A stretch of DNA of 37,657 nucleotides from Acanthamoeba lenticulata (Eukaryota > Discosea > Longamoebia > Acanthamoebidae): assembly GCA_002179805.1 (NCBI GenBank), contig NAVB01000578.1, forward strand, positions 1-37,657, read 5' to 3'. Within the stretch, counting starts at the first letter, position 1. Each line of letters opens with the position of its first letter. A program made the position numbers and the translations under genes. Below, one piece after another: positions 21,798 to 32,156 of the stretch. Below the pieces are notes generated by a model. That model did not search any database and was not told the DNA's origin. It saw only the letters and a list, made by a program, of their open reading frames with translations.

Positions 21798-22127
21798 GGC
21801 CTGGTTGATGACGCTGTTGACTCTGTCGGGGCCTGTGTTCACAACACCGGCGAGTCCGTTCGTCTCCCCGGAGGATAACCGGTGGGAATGAAAGAGGCTA
21901 AAGCCGCTTGAGCCCTTTTTTCATTGGCCTGATGGTCAAGTGGATACCAGGTCGGCCACCCGTGGCTTCTTGCGTTCTGACATGTGGCTGCCAAACAGAA
22001 CGCCTGGCTGCCGGTCCGTTCTTGATCTAGACTGCCGATACTTGCCGTGCTTATGACCAGTAAGAGAAAGGATCGATTTTTACTTTTTTTAATCCAACAT
22101 GAAGTTGGCGATGGACACACGTCTTGG
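21798..22127. other. Intergenic region, no gene seen
   Basis: 330 nt upstream of the gene ending at 19747 and downstream of the 22128-22739 gene (both minus strand). It must hold the first gene's promoter, but no clear TATA was identified. A T-run at about 22080-22092 is in the 3' flank of the upstream gene. Confidence 0.3.
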
Positions 22128-22739
22128 TTAGAGTGGGTACTGTGTGTACGCGGCGTCGCTGTTGGCGCTCCGGTGGCTTCGGTTCCAGAAATGTAAACCA
22201 AATACGAGCCCCAGACCCAAGCAGAGAACAAGCACCACAAAGACGACCGCCACCGAAACGCCGACAGCCACTGCGATAACCTCCGGGTCATCACCGCCAC
22301 TCGGGACGGGGGCGCGGCTCGCCACCGACGGTGAGGGCCAAGGCACGAGTGAGGGCGAGAGTGAAGCTGCAATCTCCGCCGTGGCGGAGGGTGAAGGCGA
22401 GGAGGAGGCGAACTTCGAAGATGAGGGGGAGGTCGAGGAGAGTGCAGAGGCCGAGCATGAGACCGAAGCCGACGGTGTGGCGGAGGTTGAGAGCGAGGCG
22501 GAAGGCGTGAGTGACGGTGAGGGCACGCTTGAGAAAGACGGTGCTGTCGTCATTGAGACAGATGGTGAAGGAGTGGATTGTCGTGAGGACAAAGGCGTGA
22601 GGGAGGGTAAAGGTGCCGCCGAGGAAGAACGCGATGGATAGGAGGAAGCCGAGACCTCGGGTGAGATGATACCTACAGCCAGGGCATCATCTGTCAAGAA
22701 GAGGACGAAGAGAACAGCAACCATGCGGGCGCGAGTCAT
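22128..22739 (-). CDS. Ser-rich type I membrane protein lacking the ectodomain
   Basis: Single exon, 203 aa. Signal peptide MTRARMVAVLFVLFLTDDA, whose first five residues match the neighbour starting at 24812. A Ser/Pro/Ala/Thr-rich extracellular stretch (about 25-145) follows, then GGDDPEVIAVAVGVSVAVVF leading into a TM helix with LGLGLVFG. The cytoplasmic tail HFWNRSHRSANSDAAYTQYPL matches the tail of the gene at 19747-21797 (WHRRHAS to [10 protein letters not shown]). So this is a paralogue of the stalk-TM-tail half without the globular ectodomain. Either the ectodomain exons were lost or this is an ancestral mucin-like form. The ORF is intact, so it is treated as a gene rather than a pseudogene. 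Confidence 0.75.
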   Translation of the reverse strand: MTRARMVAVLFVLFLTDDALAVGIISPEVSASSYPSRSSSAAPLPSLTPLSSRQSTPSPSVSMTTAPSFSSVPSPSLTPSASLSTSATPSASVSCSASALSSTSPSSSKFASSSPSPSATAEIAASLSPSLVPWPSPSVASRAPVPSGGDDPEVIAVAVGVSVAVVFVVLVLCLGLGLVFGLHFWNRSHRSANSDAAYTQYPL

Positions 22740-22970
22740 GACGTTGTGTATGCCGGTGTGTGTGCAGCCTGCCCCGATAGTCTTGGCGGGGCCATATGTG
22801 GGTAGGAAGAGCGTGTGATGTGTAACACTGCACCAACAGGCTACTTGCGACAGAAAACGGGAAATAGTTGACTGTGAACAAGCATCGCCGTTTGGCTGCT
22901 GTTTCTTCTGAGCATTTTAATACAGACCCCAAGTAGTACAAGGAAAAAGAAAACAACAAGGGTGGAGGCT
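22740..22970. other. Intergenic spacer
   Basis: 231 nt between minus-strand genes; downstream part is A-rich (about 22938-22960). No gene supported. Confidence 0.3.
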
Positions 22971-24812
22971 TCAGAGCTGGCTTTCTGTGTCGGCGGCATC
23001 CGCCCCAGCGCGGAGCGTCGAGAGACGGCGGCGCAGCTTTGTAGAGCTCCGCCGCTTCTGCCAGAAGAGAATGCCAAAACCGACACCAACGGCGGCCAGC
23101 ACCAAGACAACCGCCCCCGCCACGGAGACCGCCGCGGCGACCACCACCGTCCCGTCGTCGTCGCCGTCGCCCGAGCCGTCGCCCGGCGCGCCGAGCAGCA
23201 TGCCGAGGCCCAGGCTCGGGTCGTAGAACAGGGACTGGTTAAAGGCCGGAAAGACGAGCTCGAGCACGTAGGCCGAGGCCTCGACGGCCGTCGCGGCGTT
23301 GGTCTCCACGAGCTTCACGCGGTGGCCGATGCGCGCGAGCGCGCCGTCGACGAGGGCCACGTCAAACACCTGCAGCTCGGCCACGAGCTCGCCGGCGAGG
23401 GGCAGCAAGTAGGTGCTCATGTTGGCCCGCGGCCAACTGCTCCGCAGCCGCGGCTGCCCGCCCGCGTTGGTCGGCGGCCTGAAGCCACCGCTGTCGTCCT
23501 GGGCCGTGGTGACACCCGCGAGGCGGTACTCGAGCGTGAGGCCGGCCGAGCCCAGGCGGCTCGTCGCCTCCGAGGCGGACGTGACGGTGAGGTTGACGGA
23601 CCACTTGAGCGCACCGGCGTTGATGGTGAACGGCATGCCCTCGAACCGGGCCGGCTGCGGCGCGGTGTGGAACGTGTAGCTCTGCTCCAGCGTGGCCGCC
23701 ACGTCCTCGTCGTCGTCCTCGCCCACGAGCTGGGTCGTGTAGACGTAGGTCGACGACTGGCCGGGCGCCGAGGCGTTGGTCTCGGTCCGCTGCGTGCTCG
23801 CCACGGCGAGGCTCGTGTTGCCCGCGCGGACGTCGCCAAAGGTCGACGTCACGGCCGCGCTCGTGCTCGTGCTCGAGGAGCTGGTGGGCGCCGAGACGTT
23901 GACGCTTGGCTCGGACGCGCCAAAGCCCGCCGTGACGCCCGCCGAGATGGAGGTAAAGACCGGCGCGCGGCTGGCCGACGGGGACGACGAGGGCGACGGC
24001 GACGGACGCACGATGTAGCAGCCGTCGAACGTGGCCAGCGCGGTGTGGCGCATCTTGTCCCAGGACAAGGAAGAGGCCGAGGAATTTGAGGAATGCATCC
24101 ACCCGCGCATCATGTAGGTGAGCTCCACGGGCTGGAGGGGCTGGGGCGAGGCGAGGGCGTTGATGCCCCAGCCCATGCTCGACGGCAGCTCGACCACGAG
24201 CCAGTAATACCGCCCGGCCTCGAGCGCGATGCCCTCGGGTTGGGTCGAGCGGAAGCTGCGCTGCTGGAGCACGCCCGCCAGCACGTTGGACGTGGCATAA
24301 AACAGCTCGTCTTCCACGAGAAAGGACGCGTTGGCGAGGGGCTCGACGGCGGGCACGCTGGGGGCCGACGCGGCCGGCGCGGTGACATTTGGCGAGGGCT
24401 GGTCGACGGCGTCGGGGAAGATGGCGGCCGAGATCAGGGCCGACCCGTTAGCGTCTGTTAACGAATGGTCGCGTATCAACGCATAATCCCAGCTCGAATG
24501 CCATTGGCTGCCCGACAATAAAAAAGAGAGGCACTCGGACCAGAGGGAGCGAGGAGGGGAGAGAAGGTGGGTACCGACGGTGAAGAAGGACGACGTGAAG
24601 GACAAGAGGCGGCTGCGATCGAGCACGTGGAAGCCCTGCGCCATGACCGGCGCGACGTAAATCTTGTTGAGCGTGGCGGGCCGGTACGACGCCAGCACGG
24701 CTCCGCACAGCTCGGAGCCGGGGACGGGCTGGCCGAACACGACATCAGGACCGAGCGCGCTGGCGAAGAAGACGAACACAGTGACCACGAAGGCGAAACG
24801 AGCGCGAGTCAT
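22971..24812 (-). CDS. Type I membrane protein, ectodomain paralogue with a second beta-rich domain
   Basis: Two exons, 24575-24812 and 22971-24454 (phase 1), 573 aa. The intron is also open in frame, but splicing restores the junction [14 protein letters not shown] seen in the gene at 19747-21797. Signal peptide RFAFVVTVFVFFASALG. The first ectodomain (about 25-265) is almost identical to the paralogue over its second exon. Instead of a Ser-Pro repeat stalk, the middle is Ser/Thr-rich with N-glycosylation sequons (NVS, NTS, NAS) and then a second, beta-rich region (about 370-520: YTFHTAPQPARFEGMPFTI, LTLEYRLAGVTT, ELVAELQVFDVALVDG). A TM (VVVAAAVSVAGAVVLVLAAV) and a basic cytoplasmic tail (WQKRRSSTKLRRRLSTLRAG) follow. 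Likely cell-surface; function unknown. Confidence 0.82.
   Translation of the reverse strand: MTRARFAFVVTVFVFFASALGPDVVFGQPVPGSELCGAVLASYRPATLNKIYVAPVMAQGFHVLDRSRLLSFTSSFFTVGTHLLSPPRSLWSECLSFLLSGSQWHSSWDYALIRDHSLTDANGSALISAAIFPDAVDQPSPNVTAPAASAPSVPAVEPLANASFLVEDELFYATSNVLAGVLQQRSFRSTQPEGIALEAGRYYWLVVELPSSMGWGINALASPQPLQPVELTYMMRGWMHSSNSSASSLSWDKMRHTALATFDGCYIVRPSPSPSSSPSASRAPVFTSISAGVTAGFGASEPSVNVSAPTSSSSTSTSAAVTSTFGDVRAGNTSLAVASTQRTETNASAPGQSSTYVYTTQLVGEDDDEDVAATLEQSYTFHTAPQPARFEGMPFTINAGALKWSVNLTVTSASEATSRLGSAGLTLEYRLAGVTTAQDDSGGFRPPTNAGGQPRLRSSWPRANMSTYLLPLAGELVAELQVFDVALVDGALARIGHRVKLVETNAATAVEASAYVLELVFPAFNQSLFYDPSLGLGMLLGAPGDGSGDGDDDGTVVVAAAVSVAGAVVLVLAAVGVGFGILFWQKRRSSTKLRRRLSTLRAGADAADTESQL
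24099..24466. repeat. Copy B of the 368-bp duplicated exon block
   Basis: Partner of 21070-21437, same orientation, no indels, only scattered substitutions. Confidence 0.85.
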
Positions 24813-24892
24813 CGACTGCTGCTTTGTGTGTCAGGGTCCACTCTTTGCTGCGGTGTGTCGGTTTTGGTGGGGCAGTGGTGGGAAAACGAGGC

Positions 24893-24915
24893 CTTAGGCC
24901 CAATGGGCCAAAACA
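24893..24915. other. Overlapping GGCC palindromes
   Basis: Contains GGCCTTAGGCC-like and GGCCCAATGGGCC inverted repeats about 85-100 nt upstream of the minus-strand start at 24812. They could be a binding site in that promoter; this is speculative. Confidence 0.3.
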
Positions 24916-25024
24916 CTAAAAATCAGCCATTGGCCTTCACATCGCGCCATACAAACAAAAGCCAACAACGATCAAAATAATGCTATTGCTATCACACTAC
25001 GCTTTATCTGACCTCGAAATAGAG

Positions 25025-25106
25025 GACAACGTGGCCGAGTGGTTAAGGCGGTAGACTCGAAATCTACTGGGGTCTCCCCGCGCAGGTTCAAATCCTGCCG
25101 TTGTCG
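25025..25106 (+). tRNA. tRNA-Ser (anticodon CGA)
   Basis: 82-nt class II tRNA without intron. The acceptor stem pairs GACAACG with CGTTGTC, discriminator G. D-arm TGGCCGAGTGGTTAAGGC, anticodon stem GTAGA/TCTAC with loop CTCGAAA giving anticodon CGA (codon UCG), long variable arm TGGGGTCTCCCC, and T-arm with the B box GGTTCAAATCC. CCA is not encoded, as expected in a nuclear gene. Confidence 0.96.
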
Positions 25107-25114
25107 ACGTTCTC

Positions 25115-25118
25115 TTTT
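25115..25118 (+). terminator. RNA polymerase III T-run terminator of tRNA-Ser
   Basis: First TTTT nine bases after the tRNA end, followed by a second TTTT at 25121. Confidence 0.65.
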
Positions 25119-25212
25119 GCTTTTCTCTTTTGTTATTCGGAAGCCAAATTAAATTTAGCACACAACGAATATTTAACTTAAATAAACAGAAACTTCCATC
25201 TGCAGAGAGGTC

Positions 25213-28200
25213 ATGGATAGGGATCTGCTGGGCCGCACCCCTGTCCACAGGGCCTGCATCATGGGCGACGCTGTTGGTCTCTCGCAAGCCTTGGCCGAAC
25301 ATGATCCTCATGGTTCGCTCTTCCAAGAATTGGTTGGATAGATTTTTCAATTCATTAGTTTGTTGTCATTTATTGACAACCATGTTGCACTCTTGGCAAG
25401 TCCTCTCACATGTTTTTGTGACTAGGCAAGGACAGGTATGGCCTGACACCTCTTCACTACGCCGCCATGGGCGGCCACCAGGCCTGCGTTGCCGCCCTGC
25501 ACGAGGCCAACCTGACGGCCTTCCAGCGCGCCCTGGCCCAGGTCCCCAACGAGGCCGAGACCAACGGCGACAGCGACAGCGCGCTCGTGGTCGTCGAGCT
25601 CAACCCGCACGACCGCAAGCCCGCGGGCAACCTCAGCCTCTCGGCCGACCGCACGCAGGTGGCGACCAACATGGGCTGGGGCAGCGTGCGCGCCACGACC
25701 GGCGTGCGCCTGGGCGACGTGGGCCGCACCTTCTTCTACGAGGCCCGCGTCGACTCGGGCGGCATCGTGCAGATTGGGTGGGCCACCCGCCGCTGCCGCC
25801 TGTCCGAGACCATGGGCGTGGGCGACGATCGCCACAGCTGGGCCTGGGACGGCTTCCGCAAGCGCATCTGGCACGCCGGCGGCTCCATCATCTTCCACCA
25901 CACGCCCCTTTGGCAAAAGGTAAACCTGTTTTTTTATTTTTATTTTTAATCATATTTTTCATTCTTATTGGCGTGCGGTTGCTGACGTGGGCGTGACGTG
26001 GCATCAGAACGACCTCGTGACGACCTACGCGAGGATCGTGGAGATCGCCGAGGCCCCCGAGGAGGGCTCCAACAAGGCGGTGGTTCAGGGCAAGTTGCTG
26101 GGTGCCAAGAAGGGCGCTTGTCCCAAGGTGGCGCGGGTGACCATGGGCGCGCGGATCAACGGCAAGGACCTGGGCCTGGAGTCCACCGTCGACATACCCA
26201 TCGAGAGCGAGGACGACATCCTCTACCCGGGCGTGAGCCTCGTCCGCGCCGAGTCCGTCACTCTCAACTTTGGCTACCGGCCCTTCACGTACGCGCACCC
26301 AATATAAATAAATAAATAAATAAATACATAAATAAATAAGGCAAACAAAACCAACGAAACTAATAATATGAATAAAAACCACAAAAACAACAGCCACGCG
26401 CTGCCGCAGGGAGTGAGCGTGGCCGAGGCCGTGGCGTCGTGGGAGCAGGCCCGGGCGCATGGGCCCTTCATCGAGATCCCCTACCCGCTGGCCTCGCCCG
26501 TCCACTTTGCCGCCGCGGCGGGCCGCACCGACGTGCTCGACTTTTTCTTTGCCCACGCTGACCCCGGTACTGCCCGCGCATGCGTGTGTGTGTGCGCGCG
26601 TGCGTGGCCACTTGGCTGGCGACGAGTCACCTCTCACACGCGGAGAGGGCCCGCGGCGCAGAGTCGTTTGCCGAGCTGCTGCTGGTCAAGGACGCCGAGG
26701 GCCGGATCCCGTTCCATTTTGCGTGCCGCTACGACGGCACCGAGGCCACCCTGCGGCTGCTCCTCGCCCAGGAGGCCAAGCTCAACGCTACGCCCGGGTT
26801 CGTGCTCTGCAGCTTTGTCGATGATGATGAAGGTGATGAAGGTGGTTGCCTGACAGGAAAAGTTGGGGCATGAGAGCAGGAAGGGGTGGAGCATCGCGCA
26901 GAAAGAGATCCACGACAAGTTTGGACGGGCCGCGCTCATCCACGCGTGCGACCAGCCGCGACCGGAGCCCGTCCGCTTCCTCCTCGAGGCCGGCGTTCCG
27001 CCCGAGCAATTGTACATTTCTTTTCTTTTCAAGTTTAGCTTTATTCTTTTCATAATTGTTCTTTTTTTTTGAATTCTTTTTCTTTGTGTTTTGTTTTCGA
27101 TTTTGCTTATCGGCGATCGTTTTGTGCACGCAGCGACTGCGACAAGGTGAGCGCCCTGCATCATGCGATCGACCACGACTGTGCGCCCATCGTGTCCCTC
27201 CTCATCGACTTTGTGCGCCCTCGACTTTGAAACACTTTTTTATTTTTATTTATTTATTTAATGATTTATACGATTCGTGTCCGCCCCAGGGCGTCAACAT
27301 CGAGGCGCGCGACAAGTTGCAGGACACGCCGCTTACGTTCGCTGCCAAGAATGGCGCGCTGGAGTGCATCAAGCTACTCGTTTCGCGGGGCGCCGACACG
27401 TCTGCGCGCGACCTCGAGGGCAGCACGGTCCTCCTGGCTTCCCTCATCAACGGCTACGCCCCGCTCGTCAAGTACCTCCTCACCGCCGGTTCGTCTTCTT
27501 CTTCCTTCGTCCTCTTGGGGGTCTCTACAACATTCTCAAAATTCCATGATGTAAACATTAAAAATTTCAGGAATCTCGCAAGCGACGGAGCGCAACAACG
27601 AGGGCGACTCGGCGTTCCTCACCACGTGCCGCTCGTCATCGGTCGAGTGCGCCGAGCTGCTGCTGGCCCACGGGGCGTCGCTCAACGAGCAGGACGACCA
27701 CCAGACCAACGGCCTCATGTTCGCCGCCAGCGGAAAGAACCCCGAGATGGTGCGGTGGCTCATCAACAAGGGCCTCGACGTCAACGCCGTCAACAAGGAC
27801 CTGCAGACGGCTCTCTGCTTCGCCGCGGCCTACGGGCCGGAGGAGACCCTGCGCATCCTCGTCGAGCACGGCGCACGGCCGGACATGCGCCGCATCGACG
27901 GCCGGACGCCGTTCCACCTGGCGGCCATCTGCGGGCAGGAGGACAACTGCCGGTTCCTGCTGTACAACGGCCACGCCAGCCTCAGCGAGACCGACGGCTC
28001 TGGCAACTCGGCCATCGTCCTCGCCAGCAAAACGGCCGCGATCGACTGCGTGCGCTTCCTGCTCGACTGCGGGGCCGACCCCAACGACTCTGACCGCAAC
28101 CGCACGACGCCGCTGCTCTACGCCTGCTCCGAGGGCGAGCTCGAGCTCGTGCAACTGCTGATCGAAAACGGGGCCGACCCACGCGCCACCAACGGCAACG

Positions 28201-29805
28201 GCTACACGCCTCTCCTGGCCGCCTGCCTCGCGGGCAAGCTCGACACCATCAAGTACCTCTTGTCCAACGGCTACTCGAGCATCACCGAGCGCGACAACAT
28301 GCAGGGCAGCGCGCTCCTCCACTCGTGCCGCGAGGGCTCGCCTGAATGCATTCAGTTCCTTCTGGACCAGGGCGCCTCCCTGACCGAGACCGACAGCAAC
28401 GTACGTGTGTTCTTCTACTTGGTCGAGTGTCGACACCATGTTGCTGACGTCATATTCTCTTTTTTGTCGACACCAGGGCGCTACGCCGTTGATCTACGCG
28501 GCGACGAGCAACAACGCCAAGCTGATCGAGTGGCTCATTGACGAGAAGAAGGTCGACATCGACATCCAGATCGACGGCTGGTCGGCCCTCAACTACGCCA
28601 TCACCCGCGGCCACGCCGACGCCGCTCGCGCCCTGCTGGCCCGCGGCGCCCGCCTGGCTCCGCCCGCCCCGGCCGCCGCTCGCGGCCTGCGGGCCGAGCA
28701 TGCCAACGCGCCGCTGGCGCAGGCCTGCGCCTCGGGCTCGATCGACGTCGTCGACCTGCTGGTCGAGCGCGGCTACGGCCTTGCCGCCGACGACACGCAG
28801 CTGCGGCGCATGTGCCTCGAGACCGCGCTCGGGACCGGCTCGCTGGCCTTTTGCCGCGCGCTGTTCCGCCGGCCGGGCTTCTTCGAGACCATCGACCTGG
28901 CCTACTACGAGGCCGACGGCGTCCCGGCGGGCCTGATCGACCCGGCCATCGAGCTCCTCTGCGCCGCCCTGCACGGTAACGACACCGTGGAGCGCGTGAG
29001 CATCGCCGGCCAGGTCCTGGGCGACACCGTCGTCCCGGCGCTGGCCGAGCTGCTGGCCAACAACCGCCACCTGTCCGTGCTCGACCTCACCGGCAGCCAG
29101 TTCACGCTCGAGGGCGTCGAGGCCCTCGTCGACGCCGCGCGCACGTCCAACCGCAGCCTGCTCGCCCTCGAGCTCGACTTTGACGACCTCCACGCGCGCC
29201 AGGAGCTCGACGACCTCATGTTCGACGGCGCCGACGCCCGCGTCGCGAACAGGGACGAGGACGAGCAGGACGAAGAGGCCAAGGCCCTCGCCGTGGAGCG
29301 CCGCACGACGGCGGCCCGCGAGGCGCTGGCCGGCGTGCTCGCGCGCAACCGGCGCCACCGGCGCGAGGTGGCCACGACGGCGATCCACATGCTCACGGCC
29401 GCGCGGCTCCTGCTGCAGCCGCCGCCCGTCACGCAGTTTGGCGACGAGTCGCTCCTGGGCGCGCTGCCGCCGGAGCTGCTCGAGGTCATCGTGGCCGACG
29501 GGATCGACGGCAGCGGCGTGCTGACCGAGGAGGAGCGCCGGCGCGTGCTGGCCTGGGCGCTCGACCTGCCCGGCGGCGTGGGCAAGACGCGCGAGCAGTT
29601 CCTCCGCGCGTGCGTCACCTCCCTCACCTGGTGGCCCGACGAGGCCGACCTCCAGCGCCTGGCCGCCGCTGCCCAGCAGCAGCAACGTCGGGAGAACAAC
29701 GACGATGACCAGCCGCAGAGGGACTCGGGCGAGGAGCAAACCTCGCGCTCCGGCACCGGCGTGCTGGCCCGCGGCTGGCAGAACTTCCTGCGCATCTTCC
29801 GGTGA
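25213..29805 (+). CDS. Ankyrin-repeat protein with SPRY domain and C-terminal LRRs
   Basis: Ten exons: 25213-25312, 25426-25919, 26008-26288, 26394-26566, 26662-26801, 26857-27011, 27134-27212, 27290-27488, 27571-28400, 28477-29805; 3780 nt, 1259 aa. Order: two ankyrin repeats (GRTPVHRACIMGD, GLTPLHYAAMGGH); SPRY domain about 100-288 (FFYEARVDSGGIVQIGWATR, HSWAWDG, IWHAG, FGYRPF); a long ankyrin array about 315-880 (SPVHFAAAAGRTDVLDFF, TPLTFAAKNGALECIKLL, TPFHLAAICGQEDNCRFLL, TPLLAACLAGKLDTIKYLL); RI-type LRRs about 985-1060 (VPALAELLANNRHLSVLDL); and a charged C-terminal part. The start is the first ATG before the first ankyrin repeat. Probably a cytoplasmic scaffold; combinations of this kind often serve as ubiquitin-ligase or signalling adaptors, but no catalytic domain is seen. 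Exon joints in the 26.3-27.2 kb part are the least certain. Confidence 0.85.
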
Positions 29806-29930
29806 GGCCTTTGGAAGGCGCATCGAACGGACTGTTTTGTAATTATTTATTTTAGCCACCAGTCTCCTCCTTTGCTCGTTGACATAAAAGACTCCTTTTT
29901 CTTTGATGATGATGATGAAATGCAGTGTCC
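29806..29930. other. Convergent 3' spacer
   Basis: 125 nt between the ankyrin-gene stop and the F-box gene stop. AT-rich piece at about 29838-29855; GATGATGAT repeat near 29905. Confidence 0.3.
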
Positions 29931-31897
29931 TCAGGAAGAAGGCAGCACGAAGACGATCGGCGCCGAATCAGCAGAGAACGTCGGGCCGCCCAACAGGCTG
30001 CTGTGGCCCTCCTTGCGCTTCATCTTGACGTGGAGCACGTAGTGCTGGTCAATGAACGCCGAATAGGGCACATTGAAGGGCGGCCCATTGGTGTCCTCCT
30101 CGTTGATCCTGAAGGACAACGTGTGCGAGGAGCAGCCCTTGGGCACCTCTGCGGCAAACCTCTTCTTCCCTTGCTTCGGCTTTTTCTCCTTTCCCTTCTC
30201 CTTGCTACTCTTTCGATTGGCGTCCTCGTGAGCCTTCAAACCTGGCTCCTCCTCGTTCTCTTCCTCTTCTTCATCTTCTTCATCATCATCACCGTCTTCA
30301 TCATGCTTCTCGTCATCATTGCCCGGTAGGAGGGATGCTTGACGCTTCAGGCGCTGCTTGCGTGCTTGGCGGTCGATGCTGGCGGGGACGAAGCTGTGGG
30401 GCACGTTCTTCGCGCCGATCTTCTCGAGGGCGCTTACCTCGAGGATGTGGAAGTCGACCTGCGAGTTGTTCTCCACCTCCACGCGCATCTGGATCTATGT
30501 CGTGCAAGTACAAATCAGCTGAAGGCTTCCCAATGCGTGGCCAAGAGGCACGCACCAATTCACCGATGTAGAAGCCGGTCTTGGGCAGAGAGATCGTCAT
30601 CTTGATCAAGTGGTTGTGGGATAACGTCACGGTGCGCCCTCCCAAGTGCTGGTGCTTGGCCTTTGGGTGCACGTTTGCCGGTTGTGGTGAGGACATCTTG
30701 CAGCTGAGGGAAGGAGGCCCAGCGGGCAACCAAGGGAACAGCGCACGAGGAGAGCTTGCTCGAAGCAAGGGCTTGGCACGACCGTCAGTCGATGCGCGCT
30801 GTTGGGCGTCCAGTGGTCGCGATGGAAGTGTGGGTAGGTGATCACCGCGCGCAGCTTGTACGACACCGAGTAGCGCAGGCCGAATCCCGTCCTGATGTCA
30901 GAAAGATTGCGGTCAGGCCAGGCGAGGAAGAGGTAACGTGGAGATCCCGAGATGGCCCTGCAGTCGCGATTGTACCGAACGAGGCTTGGCGGTGTGCTGT
31001 CGGAGGAGACCGAATCGAAGCGGAAGCGGAAACGATAGGTGCCTTGCTCATACGCTACAGTTCGGCTGCGTCGTTGCGTGTACAAGACGTTGTCGCTCAG
31101 GGGCAATATCCAGGTCAGGAGGTAATGTTCCTTTACCAAATCACATTGGTTGACGAAGATGCGCTCCTTGCCAGTGACCATGACGTAGACGCCGTGCGTC
31201 ACGATACGGGCAGATGCAACATTCAGCACAACCTGGTACGAGCACTCGAGCGGCCAGGTGAGCGTTGGGCCAAGACAAGAAGACAAACCCACGCGCACCT
31301 CTCCCGAGATGACCGGCTTGAACATGTGGGCTGCGGAGAAGTGGTGGGTGTCAAGGTGCACGGTGATGCCGTCGCGCTTCCCGTCGCCCTCGGGCACATG
31401 ACAGGCGGCCCGGTAGCGCGCTCGCCAGTCCACGTGCTCGTGTCGACGCGTCTCCGGGGACGGTGCTATCCTCAGCTTCTTTTCCCGCTTGGCCGTCTGC
31501 TGGGGCGCCCATGTGAGGCTGGCCTGGGAGCAGTGACAAGACGAACCACTAAACGACTGCGACGTCAACGTACGAAGAAGAGGCGCCTCCAGAGGGCAGG
31601 CTCCAGCGAAGCCTCATACCACGCGCGGCATGTCGAGCCCGCGGCGGCAAGGTCGCGTGGCCCCTCCAAGAAGGACAAGATCAGAATGACCAACTGTTCA
31701 CGACAAGCGATCGACAGATTCAAGGTATGAGTCCCCAGCACAGGCGAGCACGCAAAAGAGGGCGAGTTGTGATCGCAAGGCACCTCTGCTGGCAGGGTGT
31801 CGAAGCCGGGAGTGGAGAGGTGCACGGGGTGATGGAGGAGGCGCAAGAACTTGGGACAGTGCTTCACGAGCACCTTCTTTTTCTTGTTGGGATCCAT
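29931..31897 (-). CDS. F-box protein with arrestin-like domains
   Basis: Seven exons: 31784-31897, 31574-31693, 31299-31523, 30976-31232, 30747-30891, 30556-30696, 29931-30494; 1566 nt, 521 aa. The F-box is split by the first intron: DTLPAE joined to LVILILSFLEGPRDLAAAGS, then CRAWYEASLEPALWRRLFF (about residues 33-78). The body resembles alpha-arrestins. N-domain: ITVHLDTHHFSAAHMFKPVI, then SGEVVLNVASARIVTHGVYV, YEQGTYRFRFRFD, TPPSLVR and GLRYSVSYKLRAVI. C-domain: LIKMTISLPKTGFYIGEL, MRVEVENNSQVDFHILEVS and a final strand APIVFVLPSS. A Lys/Glu/Asp-rich insert (about 380-450) sits inside the C-domain. By family knowledge an F-box binds Skp1 in SCF ubiquitin ligases and arrestin folds bind membrane cargo, so it may direct ubiquitination of membrane proteins. 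The 30696/30747 joint uses a weak AAG acceptor. Confidence 0.77.
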
Positions 31898-32156
31898 CAC
31901 GGGCTAAGTCACTGTCTTACTATCGTTTGCGCAGGGCCCACAGCTGACGCGGCGGGCTCGGGCTATTGCAAAAAATCGGGAAGTTTTGTAGTGGCGTGGT
32001 TGAAGCATTCATTTATTGAACAACGTGTTCAAGAAAGGTCCATTGGGACATGGGTTCAAAAGTCTTTGTTCTAAATGTTCCACGGAAACACGTGAATGGG
32101 GGGATTGGTTCATCTGTCCCAATCGTAAAGGGCGGGAGGGAGAAGGCGCTGGTGCT
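31898..32156. other. Intergenic region
   Basis: 259 nt between minus-strand genes; holds the F-box gene promoter and the 3' flank of the next gene. No gene or clear motif seen. Confidence 0.3.

Noticed and set aside
24455..24574. Reading the frame continuously through this region as coding in the membrane protein
   Set aside because: It is an intron that is open by chance; splicing with GT-AG restores the same junction as in the paralogue, where the intron is not open.
28450..29859. Long minus-strand open frame opposite the ankyrin gene
   Set aside because: Shadow of the GC-rich last exon; the sense frame continues the ankyrin/LRR protein.
31233..31298. Coding read-through in the F-box/arrestin gene
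   Set aside because: Open in frame, but removing it with GTGCGC/CAG sites restores the arrestin-like strand SGEVVLNV; kept as an intron.
30756..31730. 324-codon plus-strand frame opposite the F-box gene
   Set aside because: No domain visible; the minus strand gives a spliced F-box/arrestin protein with consistent phases.
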